Shown: one piece after another, positions 22,260-34,190 of the stretch
How the letters are laid out: each line of letters opens with the position of its first letter
How positions within the stretch are numbered: position 1 is the first letter of the stretch
Assembly: GCA_016800925.1 (NCBI GenBank)
Contig: JABCPU010000294.1
Coordinates: 1 to 64,000, forward strand
Source: Suillus spraguei
Taxonomy: Eukaryota > Basidiomycota > Agaricomycetes > Boletales > Suillaceae
Direction: 5' to 3'
Length of the DNA stretch: 64,000 nucleotides
The notes under the pieces: model-generated
The model's input: the letters and a program-made list of their open reading frames with translations, nothing else
What the model was told of the DNA's origin: nothing
The model's database searches: none
Translations under genes and position numbers: made by a program

Positions 22260-23810
22260 ATGAATTCTCCTCAGTCTCTCAATCCAAGACTCAGGTAAGT
22301 ATTAGCATGTACGGATATGTATTTTCATTCTAACCACCCACATAGCTCTCCCTTTCGAGGTATGCACTGCTGTAGTGCGAGTCTCCGATTCAAAGACTGA
22401 GCTCTCCTTTTATTTATAGTCCGAGGCTCTCTTCATTTAAGATTGGCCTTGCTATCTCTACCTCCCATGGCAGCTTCTTCCAAACTGACAGAAAACGTTG
22501 GCATCCATCCAGTCTTCTTGCAAATGACACACTCCCAAATAAGCAGGACTTTGACTCGATATCTGATGCGAAGTTCACTGCTGATACTAGAACCGATTTC
22601 TACGACCGCAGTTTGAAGAGTCGCAGATGGGCTCTTGTTGGAGTGGCATGCTCGAGTATCTTTATGCATCGTTGCAGGCGTTATCACTGTAGCCAATCGT
22701 GGAGTCAACAGTGTAGCTGTGACCAATATGGTTGTGAGTGTGAATAATCAGCCGACCCCAGTGCAGGGGGAGATATTGGCCCTGGCGCTTAACTTAATCG
22801 TCACATTATGCACTGAGTCCATAGGCTTCGTACACGCCATCTCATTGCGCTCTGCGCTGGCCTCAGAGTCTCAGCTTCGTTTCAGCAGCAATTTGCGCCT
22901 TCTGACCCAGCTCATGGATGGTATAACCCTAACGGCGTCCTGCTTAATGGTACATCGACTGTCCTCCTCATCATATCCTATAGCTCGGCCTCACTCGTTG
23001 TATGTCTCGACGCTGAAGCATCGCAACCAGAATCTAGATTGAACATTGCCTTTGCAGGGTTACCTCTCCTCATTCTGGGCGTCGCACTCCTTCTCCAGGT
23101 GATGATCGCAGTGTCTGGGATACGGGCTGTCAAAATATTGATGTGGAGCTCCTCACCTTTCGACTTGACCGCCGCACTGGTACACCACACGCAATTGACC
23201 CCTGCCACTTCGCGGTGCATGCATTGTGTGTGTGACCTAGACATGGATGGAGGTCCAGCGAAGCCACAAGAGATGCAACCCTCCGCACTGCATGCTCACT
23301 CTAGCATTCGGAAAGTTGTCATTTCTCTTTGGCTGATCGTTGCAGCATGCGCTGGGTGGGCCGCACTCGTCATGTATATCTGGAACAAGTACTTTCACAT
23401 ACCCATATTGGATGTGTATCGTGCGCTGACCCCAAAAACATGGACATTTTTACCCAATGACTGGTCCAATTCCATCGCGTATAACATACCAGGTCTCAAT
23501 CTTCAGGCGTGGATCCTGCTCTTCGTCAACATGGCAGTTGTCCAAGGACCGTTGACACTTGGGCTGCATTGCTCAGAGCTCATCGCGAATGTCATTTAAG
23601 ACGAAAGACGATGGAGATCCGCTACCGGAAGGAAAGGACTCAGGACGGCAACAACCCCGGTGATGATTTTGACTCATCCGATTTGTCTCATACTTTTTGT
23701 CACGAAGCCTTTCCTGCATGAGTCATTCCCGTCTAGTATTTTTATCGGTGCTATTGAATATCATCCTCGACGATCACAGACTGGATGTTTGGGCTTTCGT
23801 TCTGCATAAT
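22260..23810 (+). pseudogene. Multi-pass membrane protein, copy 1, 5' part
   Basis: A conserved Agaricomycete membrane protein of unknown function. Exon 1 (22260-22294) reads MNSPQSLNPRL to a GTAAGT donor. Exon 2 starts at 22420 (SPRLSSFKIGLAIS) and runs through TDFYDRSLKSRRWALVG. Hydrophobic segments follow: ILALALNLIVTLCTESIGFV (near 22773), STVLLIISYSSASLVV, LPLLILGVALLLQVM, KVVISLWLIVAACAGW and AWILLFVNMAVVQGPLTLG. Between them is a Cys-containing loop (RCMHCVCDLDMD). Frameshifts lie near 22680 and 22905 (one base missing relative to copy 2). The frame is cut at about 23810 by the 8.6-kb insertion and resumes at 32452. Copy 2 at 35215-36973 has no such insertion. Confidence 0.7.
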
Positions 23811-23919
23811 ACCGGTCATCACATATTACAGTGAACTATCTCCGTATTATACAAGTGAGCGGACATGCATAATATCCCGTATGATACAGGCCAGCGGACC
23901 ATGGGCCCATGGTAGAAAT

Positions 23920-24310
23920 ATCCTCGTTCATGACAGATGGGCCGGGAGGAATATTATTCCCGATGACGGCGGGTGGGCCCATGCAAGGAATATGTAGAGT
24001 AGATGAGTGGGCCGATGTACATGAATATCCGGTAGACAGATGGGCCGAGGTAGTTAGATATTATGTAGATGGGTGTACCAAGGTAGATGTGTATCAGGTA
24101 GACAGGTATGTGAAGGGTACTTGTTATCACATACACGGGTGGGCCCAGACACATATTAGACGGTTGGGCCGAGAGTGTTATATAAAATATTGTATTAGAC
24201 AGGTGGGCTGAGGGTGTTGTACAGTATATTATATCAGACGGGTGGGCTGAGGGTGGTATAAAATATAGACGGGTGGGCCCATGTGTATGATAATTGTAGA
24301 CATGGCGGAG
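23920..24310. repeat. Left GGGTGGGCC array
   Basis: About ten imperfect units of 30-38 bp built on GACGGGTGGGCCGAGG followed by an AT-rich segment. The same array in reverse complement lies at 31915-32330, next to the other terminus of the insertion. Confidence 0.7.
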
Positions 24311-24479
24311 CTGAGGTAGTTGCATATCATCTGACTGGACCTTCAGACCTCTGCAGCTAGCTTGCTAACCCTATGCATATCCTAGCCCACCCTGAGCACA
24401 GCTCACCCACCACTATGTCCAGACTTTCTTCCTCTGACATCTGAGACTTCCGATCCTCATCAATGTCCTAAATACTTCC

Positions 24480-24840
24480 CCTTGGATCCATGGAGCTTCA
24501 CTTCTCTGGTCCTCCACTCCTACACTCCTCCACTCCTCCCTTTCCAGACCTCCTATCTCCGGACCTCTGGACCTGTCCTACCCCACCCTTGACATCCTGT
24601 GGATCATCTGTCCCCCTGGAGCTTCCCTCCTATCTTGCCCTGGACTTTGTCTGGCAGTCCGTCTTCCATTCCATTCTACTTGGGACTTAACCCAGTAGTC
24701 TTACCTGTATTTCCTGTCCTCCGGAAATAGTTCCTGCGTGGTTGCCATGATCCTCCAGTAGTCCGTTGGCGCACTATTCAGCAGTCTAGCCCTAGAGTTC
24801 CTCCGGAGTTCCCCTCTGGACTTCATTGGAACTCCCCCTC
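24480..24840. repeat. Inner inverted repeat, left arm
   Basis: CT-rich sequence. Bases 24544-24722 are the reverse complement of about 27300-27485 with few changes (shared ATTCTACTTGGGACTT). The two arms face each other across the 171-bp array. Confidence 0.7.
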
Positions 24841-25149
24841 AGACTTCATGCAAAATTAGGGGCACATACTTGTATAAGGGGCACAGCGCACGAGTGGAGG
24901 CCAAGCCCTTATGATTTAGTTATGACACTCCAGTGAGACCCCATGCAAAGCTGGAATGTCTGAGTAGCCTCCGGTTTTGCATGGCCGTAACAGATTCGAG
25001 ACAAAAAAGATATCTACCAAAAATGTGTGAATCAAATCTTTTGATTGCCTGACATTTGTCTGAGTCCTGAGTGCTGAATCCCAAGTGCCGAACCCCGAAA
25101 TTGTGGACTACTGGGGTTCGGCACTCAGGATTTGGCACTTGGGACTCAG

Positions 25150-27035
25150 AAAAATGTGAGGCAATAAAAAACTTGAAACTTGCAAAAATGTATATCATGT
25201 AAAATGCCTATTTCCTCACACAGTTCACCGAGTGTCAAGTACCAAGACCCAGGACCCGAATCATGAATCCTTGGCAATGTAACAAGTGCCAAGTGCCGGA
25301 ACCCGAACCCAGAACCTCGAAACTTAAAACTTGGAACTTGGAACTCACAAAAATGTGTATCATGTAAAATGTCTATTTCCTTACACAGTTCACCGAGTGT
25401 CAAGTACCAAGACCCGGGACCCAAATCCTGAATTCCTGGCTATATAACAAGTGCCGAGTGCTGGCACCGAGCCCCGAACCCCGAAACTTCACACTTCAAA
25501 CTTCAAAATTGAAACTTGCAAAATTCTGTATCATGTAAAATGTCTATTTCCTTGCAAAGTTCACCGAGTGTCAAGTACCAAGACCCGGGACCCGAATCCC
25601 GAATTCCTGGCAGTGTAACAAGTGCCAAGTGCCGGAACCTGACCCCGAACCCTGAAACTTCACACTTCAAACTTCAAAATTGAAACTTGCAAAAATCTGT
25701 ATCATGTAAATTTTCTATTTCCTTACACAGTTCACTGAGTGTCAAGTACCAAGACCCGGGACCCGAATCCCGAATTCCTGGGAGTGTAACAAGTGCCGAG
25801 TGCTGGAACCCGACCCCTGAACTCCGAAACTTCAAACTTCAAACTTCAAAATTGAAACTTGCAAAAAGCTGTATCATGTAAATTTTCTATTTCCTTGCAC
25901 AGTTCACCGAGTGTCAAGTACCAAGACCCGGGACCCGAATCCCAAATTCCTGGCAGTGTAACAAGTGCCGAGTGCCAGAACCCGACCCCCGAAGCCCAAA
26001 CTTCACACTTCAAACTTCAAAATTGAAACTTGCAAAAATCTGTATCATGTAAAATTTCTATTTCCTTACACAGTTCACCGAGTGTCAAGTACCAAGACCC
26101 GGGACCCGAATCCCGAATTCCTGGCAGTGTAACAAGTGCCGAGTGCCGGAACACAACCCCCGAACTCCGAAACTTCAAACTTCAAAATTGAAACTTGCAA
26201 AAATCTGTATCATTTCAATTTTCTATTTCCTTGCACAGTTCACCAAGCGTCAAGTACCAAGACCTGGGACACGAATTCCAAATTCCTGGCAGTGTAACAA
26301 GTGCTGAGTGCCGGAACACAACCCCTGAACTCCGAAACTTCAAACTTCAAACTTCAAACTTCAAAATTGAAACTTGCAAAAATCTGTATCATGTAAATTT
26401 TCTATTTCCTTCCACAGTTCACCGAGTGTCAAGTACCAAGACCCGGGACCCGATTCCCGAATTCCTGGCAGTGTAACAAGTGCCGAGTGCCGGAACCTGA
26501 CCCCTGAACCCCGAAACTTCACACTTCAAACTTCAAAATTGAAACTTGCAAAAATCTGTATCATGTAAAATTGCTATTTCCTTACACAGTTCACTGAGTG
26601 TCAAGTACCAAGACCTGGGACCCAAATCCCGAATTCCTGGCAGTGTAACAAGTGCCGAGTGCTGGAACACAACCCCGAACTCCGAAACTTACAACTTGAA
26701 ACTTGAAACTCGCAAAGATGTCTAAGATGTAAATTTTCTATTTCCTTATACAGTTCACCGAGTGTCAAGTACCAAGAACTGGGACCCAAATCCTGAATTT
26801 CTGGCAATGTAACAAGTGCCGAGTGCCAGACCTCGAACCCCAAAACTTGAAAACTCACATAAATCTGTATCATGTAAATTTTCTATTTCCTTATACAGTT
26901 CACCGAGTGTCAAGTACCAAAACCTGGAACCCAAATCCTCAATTCCTGGCAATGTAACAAGTGCCTCATGCCGGAACCCGAACCCTAAACCCTGAACCCC
27001 AAAATTTGAAACTTGAAACTTGAAACTTGAAACTG
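25150..27035. repeat. Satellite A: about 11 tandem units of 171 bp
   Basis: The word GAAACTTGCAAA recurs at 25511, 25682, 25854, 26025, 26190, 26369 and 26541, a spacing of 165-179 bp and mostly 171-172. Each unit also has TTTCTATTTCCTTACACAG, GTGTCAAGTACCAAGACC and a short AAACTTC run whose copy number varies and explains the length changes. The first and last units are more diverged. Open frames across it (such as KYQDPGP.. readings) repeat with the unit and are not genes. Further unit fragments occur at 27900-28200. Confidence 0.9.
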
Positions 27036-27139
27036 TATGCCAGGGTTTTGGGTCCCGGGTCTCAGTAGTTCACACTTTGTGAGTTTCGAGTTTTGGGTTT
27101 CTAGTTTTGGCACTCAGCACTCAGGACTCGGCACTCAGT

Positions 27140-27560
27140 GATTCAATAATTTGCTTCTGGCAGAGGTAACATTCACCCCTAATTTCATATGAAGTCCAAA
27201 GAGGAGTTCTTGTGAAGTCCAAGGGAGAACCTTGGAGGAACTCTTGGGCTGGATTGCTCCATAGAGCACCAATAAACTTCTGGAGAAGTGTAGAAAACTA
27301 TGCCGCAGGTAGGCGGAGATAGAGGTAAGACTACTGGGACAAGTCCCAAGTAGAATGGGTGAAGGGAAGACCACTGGATGAAGTCTAGGGCAGGATTGGA
27401 GCAAGGCTCCAGGGGGAAATATGATCCACAGGAGGTCAAGGATAGGATAGGACAGGACAAGAGGTCCGGAGATAGGAGGTCCGGAGGATGAGGAGTGGAG
27501 GAACGCAGAAATGGAGGAGTGGAGGAGTGGAGAAACAGAGGAGTGGAGCTCTGTGGATTT
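27140..27560. repeat. Inner inverted repeat, right arm
   Basis: Reverse complement of 24480-24840. Bases 27480-27560 carry a GGAGGAGTGGA purine run corresponding to the CCACTCCTCC run on the left arm. Confidence 0.7.
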
Positions 27561-28194
27561 GGGGGGAAGTATTGCCCTACTATGGAGGAGTAGGTCCGGA
27601 GATTATGTAAGGAAGGTACAGGCTACTACGGATGAAGTCTGGAGTAGAAACAAACAGAGGAAGACTACCAAAGGTAGAGCTGGAGGTGAACAGAGATAAA
27701 GACTGGAGTTCGGACAAAGTTCGGAAAGTATAATATAACAAAGGGTCAAAGGTCCGGCCTAGGGAATACTAATTTTACATGATATACATTTTTGTGAGTT
27801 TCTGTCACATACCGTATTTCACACCCCATCTCCACTATGATCTCTGGCCCTGATCTCCATATTTCCGGACCTCTGGACCTCCACAGCTAGCCTGCCAACC
27901 CTAAATTTGGGATTTGGGTCTCAGGTCTTGGTACTCAACACTCGGTGAACTGTGTAAGGAAATAGAAATTGTACATGATACAGATGTTTGCGAGTTTTGA
28001 AATTTCAAGTTTTGGGTCTCAGGCTTCGGCACTCAGCACTCAGCACTCAGCACTCAGCACTCAGCACTCAGCACTTCACACATTGCCAGGAATTCAGGAT
28101 TTGGGTCTCAGGTCTTGTTACTTGACAATTGGTGAACTGTGTAAGGAAATAGAAAATTTACATGATATACATTTTGTGAGTTTCAAGTTTTAAA

Positions 28195-31100
28195 TGTGTG
28201 GATCAAATTCCTTTTATTGTCTCACATTTTTCTGAGTCCCGAGTGCAGAATCACGAATGCCAAACCTCGAAATTGTGGACTACCAGATGTCAGAGTTCGG
28301 GGTTCAGCACTAAAAATGTGTGGGTCAAAGTCTTTTTATTGCCTCACATTGATTCACACATTTTGAGTGCCGAACCCTGAACCCCGGCACCTGGCACTCA
28401 GGACTCAACACAAAATGTAAAGAATTTAAAACCTATCTGTTGAGTCACCTTGTGCCGGGTGCCGGGTAACAATGTGAAACATATCAATCCATACATCTTA
28501 AGTGCCGAACCCCGAATGCCGGCACCCGGGACTCGGGACTCATCACCATGTGAAAAATATTGATCTACATATTTTAAGTGCTGAACCCCAACCCCTGGCA
28601 CCCGGGACTTAGAACAATGTGAGGCAATACAGAGATATTGATTCACACATATTGAGTGCTGAACCCCGAACTCTGGCACCCAGCACTCAGGACTCGGGCC
28701 TTGGGACTCATAACAATGTGAAAGATATCAATGCACATATTTAGACACCAAACCCTGAACTCCGGCACCCGGCAGTCGGGAATCGGGACTCAGCCCTCAT
28801 AACAATGTGAGAGATATTGATCCACATATTTTAACACTGAACCCCGAACCCCAGCACCTGGGAGTTAGAACAATGTGAGGCAATCCAAAGATATTGATTT
28901 ACACATGTTGAGTGCCGAACCCCAAACTCCGGCACCCGGCACTCGGGGATCAGGATTCGGGACTCATAACAATGTGAAAGATATCGATCCACATATTTTA
29001 TGTGCTGAACCCTGAACTCCAGCACCCGGGAGTTAGAACAATGTGAGGCAATACACAGATATTGATTTACACATGTTGAGTGCCAAACCCTGAACTCTGC
29101 ACCCGGCACTCGGGACTCAGGCCTTGGAACTTATAACAATGTGAAAGATGTCGATGCACATATTCTATCACCGAACCCCAAACCCCGGCACCCGGGAGTT
29201 AGAAATATGTGAGGCAATACAAAGATATTGATTTACACGTGTGGAGTGCTGAACCCTGAACTTCGGCACCTGGCAGTTGGGAATCTGGACTCGGGACTCA
29301 TAACCATGTGAAAGATATCGATCCACATATTTAACCACCCAACCCCGAACCCCAGCACCCGGGAGTGAGAACAATGTGAGTCAATACAAAGATATTGATG
29401 TACACATGTTGAATGCCGAACCCCGAACTCCGGCACCCGACACTCGGGACTCGGGACTTGATACTCATAACAATGAGACAGATATCGATCCACATATTTT
29501 AACACCGAACCCGAACACCGCCACCCATGAGTTAGAACCATGTGAGGCAATACAAAGTTGAGTCCCGAATTACGATCACTGAGTGCCGGGTTACCATGTG
29601 AGGCAATACAAAGATATTGATTTACACATGTTGAGTGCTGAACCCCGCACTCCGGCACCTGGGAGTTAGCACAATGTGAGGCAATACCATGATATTGATT
29701 TACACATGTTGAGTGCCGAACCCCAAGTGCCGGAGCTCGGGGTTTGGCAGTCAAAACAATGTGAGGCAATACCATAATATTGATTTACACATGTTGAGTG
29801 CCGAACCCCGAGTGCCGGAGCTCGGGGTTCGGCAGTCAAAACAATGTGAAAGACCTCGATCCACATATTTTATGTGCCGAACCCCGAACTCCGGCACTCG
29901 GGACTTCCAAGCTCCAGCACCCGGAGTTAGCACAATGTGAGGCAATACCATGATATTGATTTACACAAGTTGAGTGCCGATCCCGAGTGCTGAGTCCCGA
30001 GTGCCGGAGTTCGGGGTTCGGCACATAAAATATGTGGATCGAGGTCTTTCACATTGTTTTGACTGCCGAACCCCGAGCTCTGGCACTCGGGGTTCGGCAC
30101 TCAACATGTGTAAATCAATATTATGGTATTGCCTCACATTGTGCTAACTCCCAGGTGCCGGAGCTCGGAAGTCCCGAGTCCCGAGTGCCGGCGCTCGGGG
30201 TTCGGCAGTCAAAACAATGTGAAAGACCTCGATCCACATATTTTATGTGCCGAACCCCGAACTCCGGCACTCGGACTCAGGACTTCCGAGCTCCGGCACC
30301 CGGAGTTAGCACAATGTGAGGCAATACCATAATATTGATTTACACATGTTGAGTGCCAAACCCCGAGCTCCGGCACCCGGCACTCGGGATCGGCACTCAA
30401 CTTGTGTAAATCAATATCATGGTATTGCCTCACATTGTGCTAACTCCCGGGTGCCGGAGCTTGGAAGTCCCGAGTCCTGAGTGCCGGAGTTCGGGGTTCA
30501 GCACATAAAATATGTGGATTGAGGTCTTTCACATTGTTTTGACTGCCGAACCCTGAGCTCGGCACTCGGGGTTCGGCACTCAACATGTGTAAATCAATAT
30601 CATGGTATTGCCTCACATTGTGCTAATTCCCGGGTGCCGGAGCTCGGGGTTCGGCACTCAACATGTGTAAATCAATATCATGGTATTGCCTCACATTGTG
30701 CTAACTCCCGGGTGCCGGAGCTCGGGGTTCGGCACTCAAAACAATGTGAAAGACCTCAATCCACATATTTTATGTGCCGAACCCCGAACTCCGGCACCCG
30801 GCAATCGGGACTCAGGACTTGGTACTCATAACAATGTGAATGATATCGATCCACATATTTTAACACCGAACCCCAAACCCCGCCACCTGCGAGTTACAAC
30901 TATGTGAGGCAATACAAAGATATTGATTTACACATGTTGAGTGCCAAACCCCGAGCTCCGGCACCTGGGAGTTAGCACAATGTGAGGCAATACCATGATA
31001 TTGATTTACACATGTTGAGTGCCGAACCCCGAGTGCCGGAGCTCGGGGTTCGGCAGTCAAAACAATGTGAAAGACCTCAATCCACATATTTTATGTGCCA

Positions 31101-31770
31101 AACCCCGAACTCCGGCACCCGGCACTCGGGACTTGGTACTCATAATGTGAAAGATCTTGAGCAACATATTGTCAGTGCTGAACCCTGAACCCTGGCACCC
31201 AACACTCGGGACTCGGGACTCAGAACAATGTGAGGCAATAGACACCTATTGATCCACACATTCTAAGTGCCGAACTCCGAACTCCGAAATCTGGTAGTCT
31301 ACTATTTAGGGGTTCGCAGTTCGGTACTCGGGCTTTTGCACTTGAGACCAAAAACAATGTTAGGCAATAAAATGACTTTGATCCACACATTTTTGGTAGA
31401 TATCTTTTTCATCTCAAATCTTGAATCTCGAGTGCCGAACCCCGAATCCCGAAATCTGGTAGTCTACAATTTCGGGGTTCGGTCCTCGGGACTCAGACAC
31501 ATGTCAGGCAACAACAAAACTTTGATCCACACATTTTTGGTAGATGTCTGTTTTGTCTCGAATCTCGAGTTTCTAGTTTCTAGTTTCAGTACTCTGCACC
31601 TGCACCCGGCACTCGGCACTAGATGACTCCACACATGGACTTTAAATCTTTCACCTTGTGTGTTGTGTTTCAGGTGTCCGGGTATCCAGAATTCAGGAAA
31701 TCTCTAGTTTGAATCTCCAGTTTCGAGTTCCTGGATTCGGGACTTGGCACCCAGCACCCGGCACCTCAAT
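28195..31770. repeat. Satellite B: CCGAACCCCGA / palindromic repeat
   Basis: This is a 3.6-kb array of irregular units of roughly 110-220 bp. Each joins AATGTGAGGCAATAC, AAAGATATTGATTTACACATG and a G/C block made of GTGCCGAACCCCGA, CCGGCACCCGG and CTCGGGACTCGGGACT. Between about 29990 and 31130 units alternate in orientation and make perfect or near-perfect hairpins. The many open frames in it are shared by both strands and are not genes. Confidence 0.85.
30316..30433. repeat. Clear hairpin within satellite B
   Basis: Arms 30316-30357 and 30392-30433 are inverted copies of 42 bp with two mismatches (GTGAGGCAATACCAT... against ...ATGGTATTGCCTCAC). They enclose a 34-bp loop rich in CCGAGCTCCGG. 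Similar hairpins lie on either side. Confidence 0.85.
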
Positions 31771-31914
31771 TATCGATGAATGTCAGACATGATGAATTCA
31801 GGTTTTCGTGCTTCAGGGTTTAGATTTTGGTGGTTAATGGTAGGTATATGCACTCATAGGGTGCATGTATCCTATGTGTTTGATTCTCTGGTGGCTACAT
31901 CAGCTGTACGTCTT

Positions 31915-32330
31915 TATGATACATATCTAGGCCCACCCGTATATGTAATATATTTTACCTCGGCCCACCCGTATATGTAATATTCTCTCCCCTCGGCCCA
32001 CCCATATATGTAATATTCTCTCACCTCGGCCCACCCATATATGTAATATTCTCTTACCTCGGCCCACCCATCTATGCAATAATATTTGCCTTGCATCTCT
32101 CTTCAGCCCAGCTGTCTATAATATCCTACTCTACATACTACCAAGATGGGCCCACCCATCTCTGTCGGGGATGATATCCCCCTGGCCCATCCGTCAACAT
32201 CAGAAATCATGTTTCCCTCGGCCCACCCGTCTCTCCCACAAATACAAGTCTCCCGGCCCACCCGTCTCCATCAGAAATAATTTTCCCCCCGGCCCATCCG
32301 TCAACATTGAGGATATACATAACCTCAGCC
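31915..32330. repeat. Right GGCCCACCC array
   Basis: About a dozen imperfect units of 33-38 bp (CGGCCCACCCGTATATGTAA type), the reverse complement of the array at 23920-24310. Confidence 0.7.
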
Positions 32331-32451
32331 CATGGTCCGCTGGCCCGTCTTTGACGGGATATTATGTGGGTCGGGTGACCCGTATAGTACGGAGTTTGTC
32401 ACTGAAGGGGCTCCGGTCATTTCGAATGGGCAAGTAGAATTTTTGATAGTC

Positions 32452-32840
32452 AGTATGTTCACTGCCCAGGTTTGCACTTACGCCCATGCGAACTGCTACG
32501 ACATTCTCACTCTCGTGCAGATCTGGGACTTGTGCATAGCACTCTTTATATTTGCCTGCTTCTTCACTTTCGTCGTGCTGCGCCGACCGCACAGTCCCCA
32601 GCCAGCTGCATACGGCCACGTTCAGATGCTTGCCAACCTCGTGGACGAGTGGTCGCCTGTGATGTGGTGGGGACACAAGAAGGACGGAATCCCGTACTGT
32701 CATGCTGGTAGGTACTTGTATGCTTATGATGCTACTGCTTTGACACTTTTACCCAAGGGACGAGTGATCATCCGCTCCCAGATGTGAAGATGGACTGCAT
32801 TTACGCTGGTTCTGGTGCTGGGTCCCTGGTACCCTCATGA
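32452..32840 (+). pseudogene. Multi-pass membrane protein, copy 1, 3' part
   Basis: This continues the gene split at 23810. The sequence reads a last hydrophobic segment (LCIALFIFACFFTFVVL), then RRPHSPQPAAYGHVQML and NLVDEWSPVMWWGHKKDG, to YCHAG. The intron is 32708-32757 (50 bp, GTAGGT...CCCAAG). The final exon reads TSDHPLPDVKMDCIYAG and ends SLVPS with TGA at 32838-32840. Every step has a counterpart in copy 2 (36660-36973). Homology between the two copies continues beyond the stop, to about 33215 / 37350. Confidence 0.75.
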
Positions 32841-33469
32841 GAGGTATTTGCTTTGCCTTTTACAGGGTATTTCTTGATTTATCTTTTTAAACAGAAGAGC
32901 TACATCCATGTCAGGTCAATGATGCAGTCATGGTACCCACAACCAGCAATGCTGTTGAACAACATATACATATACAATTGTATGCTGTCTGGTGTGCTGC
33001 GGTTAGTTCGTCTGGTTCTTTGTATACTATTCATATCTTGTACAACTTTTAGCGGAGATGCATTCAATTGGACCTTTAAATAATTGCCTCATTTTTGTAT
33101 TTTGGTCGATGATACGCTGTATAGTTGACTTGCAAAGTTATACTTTTAGAATGTTCCGCCCTGACTTAAGTGAGCACCATAAGGTAGACCGCAAGCGCCT
33201 TTGAAGCCAAAGCATATATTGTCAACAATATGGGACATGTACAATTGTATTGCGATGCAACACCACAGTCAATCAAGTACTGATGCAAAGTTCAAACGAC
33301 AAGCCTACATGGATTTTGGGTGTGAACATCGCCACTGTCTTCAACTTTGTATTTCATCTTTGCACACTTGGTAGTTCACATCGTGCTCAATGAGCGCGAT
33401 GGCTTTCGAAGAGCCAGGCCTAATGGAACGCTTGAAGGGTTTGAGGTGGCTGGAAGGTATCTATCAGTA

Positions 33470-34190
33470 TCAGTGCCGGACATGATCAGATATGTAACAT
33501 ACCCGATCATGCCCGCAATGGATCAACCTCAGATTGATCTTAATACTACTCTCTACGGCCTTCAAGATATCAAACACAGCCAGTAACATCGCGACGGGTA
33601 ACCAGAGGGAGGCTTCAGCAGGAGGATACTGTAAACAATAAGAACTGAACATCACATAGTAGTCGATCAGATTTGTGAACACACACATGAGGAATCGGCA
33701 AGTCTCGACCTGGCTACATATACACACAGCGGTGCGGGTGCCAATGATGCTGTGGAAGGTTTTGCGGTGCCAGAGTAAGCAGTCGCCATAAGGGAGGAGA
33801 GTCATACGATTTTCCAGCCAATGAGTTCGCCACCAACAGGAAGATAGGACAGACATAGTAAATAGTGCTCTTGTTATCTAGCATGTACATTGCAGCCTCG
33901 ACAGAGTTCAACACCACGATGTGTTGACCTGGAACTACTATATGTGAAACATCACCTGTGGATAAAACCTCAACACGAAACTGTGGCGACGGGAGACGCC
34001 CACCATACCTCTTGCTCCACCTGTGAAGGTCCAGGGCTTGATTGGGGAAAATCCAGGACATTCCCAATGAGAGGCTACCTCGGAGGACCAGGGGATATGC
34101 AGGGTTCTTGTTGAACACCCACTTAAGCAGATGCAGACCGACACAAGAAAGGCACAGGTCGAGCCCAGTGACATTGGTGAAAATTAACAT
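33470..34190 (-). pseudogene. Cytochrome P450 remnant, N-terminus joined to C-terminus
   Basis: On the minus strand, 34190 reads a P450 N-terminal anchor (LDLCLSCVGLHLLKW, FNKNPAYPLV), then GDVSHIVVPGQHIVVLNSVE, and AAMYMLDNKSTIY, the usual start of a fungal P450. After frameshifts it reads LLPYGD, FHSIIGTRTAV and ETCRFLM. The next recognisable part is the extreme C-terminus (AEASLWLPVAMLLAVFDI, SSIKINLRLIHC). The region between, normally about 250-300 residues with the I-helix, ExxR and the heme-binding Cys loop, is absent. The gene is therefore a deletion derivative with no heme ligand. It lies between the two membrane-protein copies. Confidence 0.7.

Larger units (their letters stand above)
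23811..32421. mobile_element. 8.6-kb inverted-repeat block inserted in copy 1
   Basis: The paralogous locus (36480-36600) lacks this block, so it is an insertion. Its outer ends form a degenerate inverted repeat of about 100 bp: left 23811-23920 and right 32325-32421 share CATAATATCCCGT and CCAGCGGACCATGGGC in opposite orientation, plus weaker similarity out to CCGG. Inside lie GGGCC-rich inverted arrays (23920-24310 / 31915-32330), a second inverted pair (24480-24840 / 27140-27560), a 171-bp tandem array and a palindromic satellite. No transposase or other gene was recognised in it. It may be a very large non-autonomous or foldback element. Exact ends and target duplication are not resolved. 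Confidence 0.6.

Noticed and set aside
25150..31770. Possible CRISPR-like arrays or tandem small genes
   Set aside because: The repeats have no regular short repeat/unique spacer layout, unit lengths are 110-220 bp, and the gene context is eukaryotic. The open frames repeat with the satellite unit on both strands.
33347..33586. Plus-strand ORF over the P450 C-terminus
   Set aside because: It is the antisense of the recognisable P450 C-terminal reading and has no features of its own.
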